From: Fusibacter paucivorans
GTDB taxonomy: Bacteria > Bacillota > Clostridia > Peptostreptococcales > Acidaminobacteraceae
Direction: 5' to 3'
NCBI RefSeq assembly: GCF_018390735.1
Contig: NZ_JAHBCL010000022.1
Coordinates: 1-64,000 of the forward strand
DNA length: 64,000 nucleotides
This document shows, piece after piece, positions 44,057 through 51,915 of the stretch. Below the pieces are notes generated by a model. The model searched no databases. It was not told where the DNA came from and saw only the letters and a list, made by a program, of their open reading frames with translations. The position numbers and the translations under genes were made by a program. How positions within the stretch are numbered: position 1 is the first letter of the stretch; each line of letters opens with the position of its first letter.

Positions 44057-44605
44057 TTATAATATTTTTTCACCATGATAAATTTCGCCGCCGGCATCTT
44101 TTAGAAAACCATAATTGACAGTCCAATGTGTTTTGTACTTCACGGCTTGTGCATGGATCATATCCATATGACCCGGTACTTGTCTTACGACGCGTGCCGG
44201 AATGCCGACAACCAATGAATGCGGCGGGATGATTTCATTTTCTTTAACCACTGCACCGGCAGCGATAATGCTGCCGCGGCCGATAACGGCGCCATTTAAA
44301 ATCGTCGCACTCATGCCGATGAGGCAGTGATCTTCAATGGTGCAGCCGTGGATGACGGCGTTGTGGCCAATGGTGACAAAATCACCAATGACCGCTTCAA
44401 GATGATCGGCAACGTGTACGACGGCATTGTCTTGGACGTTTGAGTAGGCACCGAGGGATATGGCGTTGACATCGCCTCTAAGTACGGCATTAAACCAGAC
44501 GCTGCTGTATTGGCCAAGTGTGACGCGTCCGATGACGCGTGCGCCGTCAGCAATAAAGCTCTCGGGATCGCATGTTGGGCGAACCCCTTTGTATTCATAA
44601 GTCAT
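44057..44605 (-). CDS. Gamma carbonic anhydrase-like hexapeptide protein
   Basis: 182 residues folding as a left-handed beta-helix: repeated hexapeptides such as VIGRVTLGQYSSVWFNAVLRGD and the histidines of HVAD and GHNAVIHGC, which bind the metal at trimer interfaces in YrdA/PaaY/gamma-CA proteins. It may hydrate CO2 or act as a related metal-dependent hydrolase. The upstream region on its strand is short; it lies 94 bases after the end of hydE and could share its transcript. Activity in this subgroup is not assured. Confidence 0.85.
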   Translation of the reverse strand: MTYEYKGVRPTCDPESFIADGARVIGRVTLGQYSSVWFNAVLRGDVNAISLGAYSNVQDNAVVHVADHLEAVIGDFVTIGHNAVIHGCTIEDHCLIGMSATILNGAVIGRGSIIAAGAVVKENEIIPPHSLVVGIPARVVRQVPGHMDMIHAQAVKYKTHWTVNYGFLKDAGGEIYHGEKIL

Positions 44606-44699
44606 AAGACCTCCTTGACGGTTTTTGCGCTAAGGCGATAAGTGACACAGCCACTGCATGTGTATCGTAAAATTGATGCAGGTGGACCGTATGTGTTTT

Positions 44700-45797
44700 T
44701 TAGGCGAGCCTAATAATATCAGCATACCGTTTTTCAGGTGAAATTTCAACGGAAGATGTTTGATAGTCCGGATGATCGCCTCTTCCCATATCGACGCGGA
44801 AACCTGCACTGACAATTCGCCGCTCAATACATTGACGGCAGTGTGCAGCTTCATCTCCCGTACAGATTTTATTGTCGTAAAGCGCATACTGTTCTCGAAC
44901 ATCTGTTGGTGAAAGATTGGGCATGACGACATTGGCGCCTGCGCGCAGCGCTTTTTCCCTTCCTTTGGAGTCCAGTGTGCCAAGTGCTGTTGTCGAAGGC
45001 AAAAGCACTTGGGGGAGTAAGAGACGCGTCAGCGCCACCATGATTAATGTCATGCGTACAGAGCCATGCGGTACTTGACCAAGCGGTGTATCCTTTTGCG
45101 GAATAAAGGGACCGATTCCCACCATTTCAGGCGACAATTGCTTGAGAAAACGAAGGTCGGCAACGAGATCAGCATGAGTCTGGTTGGGGAGTCCCACCAT
45201 AAACCCCGCCCCGACTTGATAGCCAAGTGATTTAAGGGTATAAAGACACTGGATGCGGTTTTCCTGAGACATACCGGGATGCAGTGATGCGTATAACGAT
45301 GGTGATGCGGTCTCGTGGCGCAGCAGATAGCGATTTGCACCAGCCTCTTTCAGACGCATATAGCTTTCGCGTGATCGCTCGCCAACGGAAAGTGTTACCG
45401 CACAGTCAGAAAAAGATGACTTTATAGAGCGGATTATATCGACGAGGCGGTCATCGGTATAAAATGGATCCTCACCGCCTTGAAGTACAAAAGTACGATA
45501 CCCTAGGGCATGACCTTCTTCGCAGCATTGCAGAATTTGTGCTTTGTTGAGACGATAACGTTCAACTTGCCCATTATCAGCACGGATACCGCAATAAGCG
45601 CAACGCTGTTTGCAGTAATTGGTAAATTCTATAAGGCCGCGCATATAAACACTGTCGCCGTAATGCAGCTGTTTTTTGCGGCGGGCACTTTCAAAGAGGT
45701 AATGGACATCGTCGTCTGACATGCCGTCAAGGAGCGCTAAAAGCGCTTTATCACTCAAATCCGACTTTTCAAATAACTGATCAATATGTGCTTTCAT
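44700..45797 (-). CDS. hydE: [FeFe] hydrogenase H-cluster radical SAM maturase HydE
   Basis: 365 residues. The radical-SAM cluster motif CxxxCxxC is C62, C66, C69 within NYCKQRCAYCG; GEDPFYTDD and the late CRQCIERR follow. Length and the RCAYCGIRADN context fit HydE, which helps build the dithiomethylamine-bearing diiron centre of the hydrogenases encoded at 11935 and 14860. It resembles biotin synthase and PylB, but the neighbouring motifs favour HydE. ATG 45797 has GGAGG a few bases upstream. It is preceded by a structured leader with a terminator-like hairpin. Confidence 0.92.
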   Translation of the reverse strand: MKAHIDQLFEKSDLSDKALLALLDGMSDDDVHYLFESARRKKQLHYGDSVYMRGLIEFTNYCKQRCAYCGIRADNGQVERYRLNKAQILQCCEEGHALGYRTFVLQGGEDPFYTDDRLVDIIRSIKSSFSDCAVTLSVGERSRESYMRLKEAGANRYLLRHETASPSLYASLHPGMSQENRIQCLYTLKSLGYQVGAGFMVGLPNQTHADLVADLRFLKQLSPEMVGIGPFIPQKDTPLGQVPHGSVRMTLIMVALTRLLLPQVLLPSTTALGTLDSKGREKALRAGANVVMPNLSPTDVREQYALYDNKICTGDEAAHCRQCIERRIVSAGFRVDMGRGDHPDYQTSSVEISPEKRYADIIRLA

Positions 45798-45805
45798 CAA
45801 AGCCT

Positions 45806-45958
45806 CCAAAAAAAAATAAAAATGCTCCTTAAGAGCATGAAATGATCGCATGAAAATGGGTATCATTGCCTACGAGATCAGAATCAACTTCTCAATAAGG
45901 TAATCGTAATAAAAGGCTCGTCCCAAAAGCAAGAAGCACTCATTGAGAAAAGCTATTT
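45806..45958 (-). promoter_or_regulatory. Structured hydE leader with terminator-like hairpin
   Basis: The predicted 160-nt hydE leader contains an 8-bp long-range stem (TTCTCAAT/ATTGAGAA, 45889-45896 with 45942-45949) and, directly before the ribosome binding site, a stem ATGCTC/GAGCAT (45822-45838) followed on the minus strand by ATTTTTA and nine T. This is the layout of a transcription attenuator or riboswitch; no known aptamer is recognised. Confidence 0.5.
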
Positions 45959-45964
45959 GTTAAT

Positions 45965-46015
45965 AATTTATCAAGGATTTGTCGCTTTGTCAAGCAATTG
46001 CTTTTATGTTATGCT
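45965..46015. promoter_or_regulatory. Divergent hydE/malQ promoters sharing one -35 region
   Basis: Leftward: TTGACA (45993-45988), 17 bp, TAAATT (45970-45965) toward hydE. Rightward: TTGTCA (45987-45992), 17 bp, TATGCT (46010-46015) toward malQ. The -35 boxes overlap almost completely, so RNA polymerase can probably use only one direction at a time. Confidence 0.65.
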
Positions 46016-46041
46016 AACTACGTATAGAAACGAGGTGCACA

Positions 46042-47550
46042 ATGAAGCGCAGCAGCGGTATTTTAATGCATGTATCATCACTGTCAGGTGCTTACGGCAT
46101 TGGTGATTTTGGGGAAGGGGCCTATACATTTCTCTCATTTTTAGAACGAGCCAATCAAGCTTTCTGGCAGATTTTGCCTTTGGGCGTTACCGGCGTTGGC
46201 GATTCACCTTATCAGTCCTTTTCTGCCTTTGCGGGCAATCCCTATTTTATTGACTTAGACGCTTTGGTTAAAGAAGGCTTCCTTGATACGAAAGCAATTG
46301 AGCATTTTTCGTTCCACAAGGCGCCATCTCCCATTGATTATGAAGCGCTTTATAGAGGGAAAATGTCTCTTTTGAGAATGGCATTTGATAAGGCTCAAGC
46401 GCCGCTCGCACATGCGCTTGATGTTTTTTATGAACGCGAACACGATTGGCTGGATGACTTCAGCACATTTATGGCGTTAAAAGCGCATCACAACGGTGCC
46501 ATGTGGTCTACGTGGGAAGTCGCGTATCAAAATCATATGTCGGAAGCCGTCTTTCAATTTAAGCAGACACATGAAGAGGAGAGACGATTTTGGATTTTTA
46601 CACAGTATCTTTTCTATGATCAATGGTATCGGCTTAAAAGTACCGCTAATGACAAGGGCATTCGCATCATTGGCGATCTGCCGATTTATGTTGCCGAAGA
46701 CAGCGCGGATGTCTGGGCGAACCCCACTTTGTTTCGGCTCGGCGAAGACAATCGGCCTGAACAAATATCTGGATGTCCGCCGGATGCATTTTCCGAAACG
46801 GGCCAACTGTGGGGGAATCCGATTTATCATTGGGAACGTATGGCGGAAGATGGCTATGCGTGGTGGATTAAACGTTTTAGACATAGTTTTGAATGTTTTG
46901 ACAAAGTTCGTATTGATCACTTTAGAGGGTTCGAGTCGTACTGGTCTATTCCATATGGCAGCGAGACTGCCGAAACAGGTAAATGGATAAAAGGGCCGGG
47001 GAAAGCTTTTTTTGATGATATTTTTATGGCGCTTGGTCCGCTGGATATTATCGCTGAAGATCTTGGCATCTTGACGGAAGCCGTCGTGAAACTTCGTAAG
47101 GAACTCGGTTTTCCAGGGATGAAGATCTTGCAATTTGCTTTCAGCGTTGATTTTGAGAGCACTTACCTGCCGCACCATTACATGGCAGAGGATGTTGTCT
47201 ATACGGGAACGCATGACAATCAAACGATTATGGGATGGTATCAAAATGCGCCGAAAGCGGAAAGGCGATTTGCAAAAGATTATTTGAAACTCAGTCGTTC
47301 TGAAGGCATTCATTGGGGATTTATCAGAGCGCTGATGGGTTCATCGGCAGGGCTTGTCATCATTCCCATTCAAGATTATCTAGGACTGGATGATTCAGCG
47401 AGGATGAACTATCCTTCAACGCTCGGCGGCAACTGGCAATTTCGTATCAGTTCAAAGATGCTGACAAAGAAATTGGCAAAGTCAATTGCTGCAATAACAG
47501 CGCTCTATTGCCGGAATAAGCAAATACCGGAGAGTGCGATAAGATCATAA
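46042..47550 (+). CDS. malQ: 4-alpha-glucanotransferase
   Basis: 502 residues of the GH77 amylomaltase family. RSSGILMHVSSLSGAYGIGDFG and WQILPLGVTGVGDSPYQSFSAFAGNP open the protein, RIDHFRGFESYW contains the catalytic aspartate, IIAEDLG the acid/base region and GTHDNQT the third carboxylate. It transfers maltosyl units between alpha-glucans in the cytoplasm, supporting glycogen or maltodextrin use. ACGAGGTG precedes the ATG. No other maltose genes are near. pepD follows after 21 bases and may be cotranscribed. Confidence 0.95.
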   Translation: MKRSSGILMHVSSLSGAYGIGDFGEGAYTFLSFLERANQAFWQILPLGVTGVGDSPYQSFSAFAGNPYFIDLDALVKEGFLDTKAIEHFSFHKAPSPIDYEALYRGKMSLLRMAFDKAQAPLAHALDVFYEREHDWLDDFSTFMALKAHHNGAMWSTWEVAYQNHMSEAVFQFKQTHEEERRFWIFTQYLFYDQWYRLKSTANDKGIRIIGDLPIYVAEDSADVWANPTLFRLGEDNRPEQISGCPPDAFSETGQLWGNPIYHWERMAEDGYAWWIKRFRHSFECFDKVRIDHFRGFESYWSIPYGSETAETGKWIKGPGKAFFDDIFMALGPLDIIAEDLGILTEAVVKLRKELGFPGMKILQFAFSVDFESTYLPHHYMAEDVVYTGTHDNQTIMGWYQNAPKAERRFAKDYLKLSRSEGIHWGFIRALMGSSAGLVIIPIQDYLGLDDSARMNYPSTLGGNWQFRISSKMLTKKLAKSIAAITALYCRNKQIPESAIRS

Positions 47551-47571
47551 AAATTAAAGGAGATGACCGAC

Positions 47572-49020
47572 ATGGATCATTTGGAAGCATTACTGCAGGA
47601 TGAAGTCTTTAAACATTTCCTGGCACTGACAAAAATTCCGAGAGAATCGGGCAGTGAAAGAGCTGTTAGTGACTATTGCGTGCAATTTGCAAAAAAATTA
47701 GGACTGGAAGTGATTCAAGAACCTTCAATGAATGTCATTATAAAAAAACCCGCTTCTAGTGGGTATGAAAAACATCCAACCGTTATTCTACAGGGACACC
47801 TTGATATGGTATGTGTTAAAAAAGACGATTATGCATTTGATTTTGAAACACAAGCTATTCCGCTCGTGTTGGATGGGGATACGCTTAAAACCGAAGGCAC
47901 GACCCTTGGCGCTGACAACGGAATTGCTGTTGCCATGATTATGGCAATACTGGAATCAAAGACGATGCAGCATCCGCCAATACAAGCACTTTTTACTGTT
48001 GAAGAAGAAACAGGGATGGGGGGCGTCATGTCCCTTGAGCCTTCAAATTTATCGGGGGACATGCTGATTAATATTGACGCTGAAGAAGAAGGCGTTATTT
48101 TGGCATCGTGTGCAGGAGGCGTCAACAACATCTTAGAGTGGCCGATTAAATGGCAGAAGCCAACGATGACAGAGGCGTTTTCACTAAAAATTCAAGGCCT
48201 AAAAGGCGGTCATTCCGGTATCGAAATTGATAAGATGCGTGCAAATGCCATTAAGCTTGCAGGCAGGACACTTCAAACACTGATGAAGACAATTTCATTC
48301 GAACTCGTCAGTGTTGAAGGCGGCGAAAAAATGAACGCCATTGCAAAATTTGCGACAATGACACTGCTCGTTCACCCAGAAGCAGTGGCATTGTTGGAGG
48401 AAACTGTTTCGAAACTTTCTCAGCAGTTTAGAGGTGAGTATCTCGGATCAGATGCAGAGGTTCAGCTGGCGCTGGTAAAAGCGGAAGTTCCTGAAAAGTG
48501 CTTTGACTCAGAGACGACTAAAGCGGTGGCGGAAGGTCTCTGTTTAATGCCGTTTGGCGTACAGAGTATGAGCAGTACCATTGCAGGACTTGTTGAAAGT
48601 TCATCAAACCTCGGTGTGCTCACGACTGAAGAAGAGATTGTAAAACTGACGAATTCCGTAAGAAGCTCTATTGTTTCCCTCAAAGATGAAATCAGTGACC
48701 GTGCGGCGATGATTGCATCGTTGACAAGCGCTAAATGGTATCAAATTTCGGATTACCCAGCATGGGCGTACCGGGAGATATCACCACTTCGAGACTTAAT
48801 GACAGCTGTTTATGAAAAGCGATTTGAAGAACCGCTGAAAGTGGATGCCATCCATGCGGGACTAGAATGTGGCTTCTTAAGTGAAAAACTTGGCGATATT
48901 GATATGATCGCCATGGGGCCGAATATGCATGATGTTCATACGCCTTATGAAAGCGTCAGTGTTTCATCAGTGAAACGCGTTTATGAATTCTTGTGTGATG
49001 TCCTTGAGCAAATAAGATAG
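47572..49020 (+). CDS. pepD: Aminoacyl-histidine dipeptidase (PepD, M20 family)
   Basis: 482 residues. Metal-binding motifs GHLDMV, GADNG, VEEETGMGG and INIDAEEEG are intact, so it is a two-zinc cytoplasmic dipeptidase cleaving Xaa-His and other dipeptides. Length and the opening KHFLALTKIPRESGSE fit PepD rather than PepT or ArgE. ATG 47572 is favoured because AAAGGAG lies nine bases upstream; ATG 47563 abuts that site with no spacing. A strong terminator follows at 49062. Confidence 0.93.
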   Translation: MDHLEALLQDEVFKHFLALTKIPRESGSERAVSDYCVQFAKKLGLEVIQEPSMNVIIKKPASSGYEKHPTVILQGHLDMVCVKKDDYAFDFETQAIPLVLDGDTLKTEGTTLGADNGIAVAMIMAILESKTMQHPPIQALFTVEEETGMGGVMSLEPSNLSGDMLINIDAEEEGVILASCAGGVNNILEWPIKWQKPTMTEAFSLKIQGLKGGHSGIEIDKMRANAIKLAGRTLQTLMKTISFELVSVEGGEKMNAIAKFATMTLLVHPEAVALLEETVSKLSQQFRGEYLGSDAEVQLALVKAEVPEKCFDSETTKAVAEGLCLMPFGVQSMSSTIAGLVESSSNLGVLTTEEEIVKLTNSVRSSIVSLKDEISDRAAMIASLTSAKWYQISDYPAWAYREISPLRDLMTAVYEKRFEEPLKVDAIHAGLECGFLSEKLGDIDMIAMGPNMHDVHTPYESVSVSSVKRVYEFLCDVLEQIR

Positions 49021-49061
49021 CAATGATTTGATGTTATAATGCATCGATGATGACAAAATGC

Positions 49062-49098
49062 AAAAAGCATCCAATCGTGTTGGGATTGGATGCTTTTA
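49062..49098 (+). terminator. Terminator after pepD
   Basis: AAAAGCATCCAATC pairs with GATTGGATGCTTTT around a short loop, followed by TATAA. The 200 bases after it carry a short reading frame without a ribosome binding site that I do not call. Confidence 0.85.
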
Positions 49099-49288
49099 TA
49101 ATTTTTAGAGCTATCGAGTAGAGGCATATAAGAAGCAAAATGATGCAATAATGCAACGAATGTATCGGCTGAATAAAAACCCAAAAATGACGCCAAGCAG
49201 CATAAAGCCCACCATCAAACGCTTTCAGACGTATGGGCAGCCATTGGCACAAAGATTGCGTTGTATATGTAATAGCATGACAGATGAG

Positions 49289-49317
49289 TATAATGAGTTG
49301 TTTATAGACAATAAACA
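49289..49317 (+). promoter_or_regulatory. -10 box with adjoining palindrome before the NifU-like gene
   Basis: TATAAT at 49289-49294 is followed at the predicted start site by a perfect palindrome TGTTTAT-AGACA-ATAAACA (49299-49317), placed as a repressor operator would be. No clear -35 box is present. Confidence 0.45.
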
Positions 49318-49364
49318 GCCGCATATTTATTGACAAAAAATGCGTAATGTCGACAGGAGGGACG

Positions 49365-49688
49365 ATGGACGAGCGTATATTAAATGATGGCGATAAGAGG
49401 CTAACGGCAGTTAACGAGATGGCGGACGTACTGATTAGGCCAAAACTCAGAGAACACAACGGCGATATGCACATTATCGGCATTGAAGATAACAGCCTAA
49501 AGATAAAATTGACGGGGGCTTGCAGCGGCTGCCCGCAGGCAGATTTATCCACCAAAGCCTTTATAGAAGCGACGTTGAAATCGCAGTTTGAGTGGCTTGA
49601 AAGCGTTGCAGTCATTCAGGATGTGAGCCCGGAACTCATTGATTTTGCAAAGGCAATTTTAAATGGCAAAGTTGGGAAAGCTGAATGA
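49365..49688 (+). CDS. NifU-like C-terminal domain protein
   Basis: 107 residues matching the NifU C-terminal/Nfu scaffold: the CxxC motif GACSGCPQAD is flanked by the usual strands and helix. Such proteins carry or deliver Fe-S clusters. The sequence lacks the IscU-like N-terminal part of full NifU. ATG 49365 follows AGGAGGG; ATG 49347 lies upstream of that site. Its stop overlaps the start of the next gene, so the two are translationally coupled. Confidence 0.85.
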   Translation: MDERILNDGDKRLTAVNEMADVLIRPKLREHNGDMHIIGIEDNSLKIKLTGACSGCPQADLSTKAFIEATLKSQFEWLESVAVIQDVSPELIDFAKAILNGKVGKAE

Positions 49689-49969
49689 CGGAAGATAAAA
49701 AGGTTAAGACGATCGGCGTCAAATTTTGTGGCGGGTGCAATCCAAAGTATGATCGAAAGGCCGTTTATCACCGTCTGCTTCATCTTTATGGTGAAGCGCA
49801 TATTCGATTAGCAGATCCCAAAAGACATGATGCGATCCTCTGCGTTATATGCGGCTGCCCCAGCAAATGTGCTGCATACCGTGCATATCGCTATGATCGC
49901 ATCGTTTGGATTGATTCTAATGAAGAAGCTGAAGGTTTACTGCTTAAATTCGGGGATGCCCCAGAATGA
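49685..49969 (+). CDS. Small cysteine-rich hypothetical protein
   Basis: 94 residues with CGGCNPKYDR near the N-terminus and CVICGCPSKC in the second half. The clustered cysteines suggest metal or Fe-S binding, or redox activity, and fit coupling to the NifU-like gene, which it overlaps by four bases. I recognise the CGGCNPKYDR motif from uncharacterised anaerobe proteins but know no function. Its last 33 bases overlap the convergent gene at 49937-50161. Confidence 0.75.
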   Translation: MTEDKKVKTIGVKFCGGCNPKYDRKAVYHRLLHLYGEAHIRLADPKRHDAILCVICGCPSKCAAYRAYRYDRIVWIDSNEEAEGLLLKFGDAPE

Positions 49970-50161
49970 CGAATCATCAGATGCTGTGAAGGTTGTTTCT
50001 GAAGGCAGGGTGTCTTCTATCTGAATACCGTAGAAAGCAGCTTCGTCATGATAAGCAGTATACTGATCGTGCTTAAATTGCCGGCTGACTGTAAGACTCA
50101 ACGCAATAAGGCAGAAAAGCAGGCTTAGCTCAATAATTGTACGTTTTTTTAGGTGTTGCAT
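49937..50161 (-). CDS. Small single-span membrane protein
   Basis: 74 residues with one N-terminal hydrophobic segment (IIELSLLFCLIALSLTV, about 9-25) and an acidic, polar tail that would lie outside. GAGGAG sits eight bases before the ATG, supporting a real gene despite the overlap with the gene on the other strand. No family is recognised. Confidence 0.6.
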   Translation of the reverse strand: MQHLKKRTIIELSLLFCLIALSLTVSRQFKHDQYTAYHDEAAFYGIQIEDTLPSETTFTASDDSSFWGIPEFKQ

Positions 50162-50252
50162 AGTGAATACTCCTCAGTTCTTGTAATGGATAGGCCAATG
50201 CCTACGCAAATTATCATATAGTGGTTGGCCTAATAAGTCAAGATGGGATCAT

Positions 50253-51227
50253 TTAATATTTTGTGAAGTGTTTATAGCGAATATACCACATAGATGCAGG
50301 GATAACCGTTAGAAAGATGAGGGCTGTCGCTAGTAAACTTTGACCAATGATGGAATAATAGGCTAGTTTGATACTGATATATCCTCCTGCCATAATGGCC
50401 AGTGGATGGGCATAATAAATGTGTTCAGTGGCGAGAGCAAACTGATGCGCCGTGGATGAAAGCGGATGATTGGGAAGCCAATAAAAGAGAAATGCACATG
50501 CGGCTAAACTGTAAAAGGTATACAGCGAAGCCGCTCCCCATTGCGGCATTGAAATGCCAAAATCAATAGCGCCGATAAAAGTACCCGTGTAGATGAGGCC
50601 AAGCAAGAGTACTGCCACTGCTGAGAAGCGTTTATACTGATTGAGGTGATGCATGGCAAAACCAAATAGATAATAAGCGATATAGCTTATAAAGAGGCGG
50701 TCGCTATAGGGAATTGTCAAAAATCCGACTAAAAGCTGTAGAAATAATGACGCCAGCCAGAATGGCACGACGCCAAATTGGCGTGCGCCTTTGATGAGAA
50801 GCGGCGAAAAAATCGTCAACTGAATGAGAATGATCATAAAGTAGAGATGATAAACCATATCGCCCAGTATGAGGTGTTTCAGATAAAATTGTGGTGAAAG
50901 CGGATATCCGGCGGTTTTTACGAATACGAGCATATAGAGAAGCGTCCAGAGTGCATACGGCACAACGAGATGTTTTATTTTTTTGACATATCGTGCCGGC
51001 TGAAATGGTTTTGCAGGCTGGTATGCTAAAAACCCACTGATAAATATGAAAACCGGTACAGAAGGTTTGGCGATTCTGTTGGCGAAGATGAAAACAAGCT
51101 GTTGAATACTCATCGGTCTTAGTGTTATCACCGGTGTTGCAGTGACGTGAATGACGATGACGGCAAGACAGGCTACGATTCGCAATCGGTCAACTTTGGG
51201 ATAGTATGTTTTTTTTGATTCGATCAT
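50253..51227 (-). CDS. Acyltransferase family 3 membrane protein
   Basis: 324 residues with about ten membrane helices. The family signatures are visible: RLRIVACLAVIVIHV near residue 14, with the conserved histidine, and PSVPVFIFISGFL near 55-67. Such proteins transfer acyl groups to surface sugars or peptidoglycan. AGGAGG precedes the ATG. A leftward terminator-like hairpin at 51408 lies upstream in its possible leader. Substrate unknown. Confidence 0.88.
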   Translation of the reverse strand: MIESKKTYYPKVDRLRIVACLAVIVIHVTATPVITLRPMSIQQLVFIFANRIAKPSVPVFIFISGFLAYQPAKPFQPARYVKKIKHLVVPYALWTLLYMLVFVKTAGYPLSPQFYLKHLILGDMVYHLYFMIILIQLTIFSPLLIKGARQFGVVPFWLASLFLQLLVGFLTIPYSDRLFISYIAYYLFGFAMHHLNQYKRFSAVAVLLLGLIYTGTFIGAIDFGISMPQWGAASLYTFYSLAACAFLFYWLPNHPLSSTAHQFALATEHIYYAHPLAIMAGGYISIKLAYYSIIGQSLLATALIFLTVIPASMWYIRYKHFTKY

Positions 51228-51407
51228 GCGATTTCAGCCTCCTTTGCCCAGTGATTAATCGAATATACCTGCACCTATAACAGGTCCATTTCATAGATCA
51301 GTCAGCCCTGTAATTTACTGATTTTCAGCAGGCAATACGTGGGTTTCTCGTGCTATTATAGCATATGCGCAAGAGGGCGTGAAATAAATAGATATAAAAA
51401 TAGGTAT

Positions 51408-51435
51408 AAAAAAAACACCAACAGCATGTCGGTGT
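51408..51435 (-). terminator. Orphan leftward terminator-like hairpin
   Basis: ACACC-A-ACA and TGT-C-GGTGT form a stem followed on the minus strand by eight T. No minus-strand gene lies to the right before the T-box region, so it either ends a small RNA or attenuates the acyltransferase gene whose start is at 51227. Confidence 0.5.
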
Positions 51436-51462
51436 CCAAAGTTATTTGCAGTTCCGGGGTCG

Positions 51463-51479
51463 TACAAACTGGGTTTGTA
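51463..51479. promoter_or_regulatory. Perfect 7-3-7 palindrome
   Basis: TACAAAC-TGG-GTTTGTA. It lies 28 bases from the orphan terminator hairpin. It could be an operator or an RNA hairpin; no matching consensus is known to me. The stretch 51228-51607 otherwise holds no gene. Confidence 0.4.
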
Positions 51480-51609
51480 TGTTGAAACTGAAATTAGTTT
51501 AAGCTGGATTTCTTAACGTGAGCTTTTCTATTTCTTAAATTTTTCTAAAATTGATGTGTGCCTTAGTTGATACATGAAAACTTTCCAGAAGGACTTCGGA
51601 ACGGATGTG

Positions 51610-51638
51610 TTGACAAAAAGATCAAATCATACTATATT
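51610..51638 (+). promoter_or_regulatory. Promoter of the T-box/proS unit
   Basis: TTGACA (51610-51615) and TATATT (51633-51638), spacing 17 bp. Confidence 0.8.
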
Positions 51639-51644
51639 ATAAAA

Positions 51645-51878
51645 AAACGCATATGAAGGCATTGAAAAGGCCAGTAGATTGCGGCGCACGGATAGAGAGG
51701 ATATTCACCGGCTGAAAGGTATCCCGTAAGCGAGCAATTGAACCCTACCTTGGAGCTTGCAGAAAATCTGCACGGGTCATTCCGATATAAATGTTCAAGT
51801 GGTGTGCTTAAGTGCACACAATTAGAGTGGTACCGCGAACCTTCGTCTCTAGCTTTGGCAGACGAGGGCTTTTTTATT
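51645..51878 (+). promoter_or_regulatory. T-box riboswitch, proline-specific
   Basis: The leader of proS has the T-box core AGAGTGGTACCGCG at 51824-51837 and a terminator (CCTTCGTCT with AGACGAGGG, then TTTTTT at 51870-51876) that the antiterminator would compete with. In the specifier region GAACCCTACC near 51737 reads as a proline codon, CCC or CCT. Uncharged tRNA-Pro should therefore switch on prolyl-tRNA synthetase. The AGAGAG and GCTGAAAGG segments of stem I are also recognisable. Confidence 0.9.
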
Positions 51879-51915
51879 TTCAGAAAAAGTGTATGTAAAA
51901 AAATGAGGAGGCAAC

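Noticed and set aside
46477-47313. 278-codon minus frame opposite malQ
   Set aside because: Antisense to a clear GH77 gene, and it lacks a ribosome binding site and family match.
49151-49333. 60-codon frame after pepD
   Set aside because: No ribosome binding site and no homology signal; it also overlaps the -10/palindrome region of the next operon.
51632-51817. Minus-strand 61-codon frame in the T-box
   Set aside because: It lies wholly inside the T-box leader, which explains the sequence.
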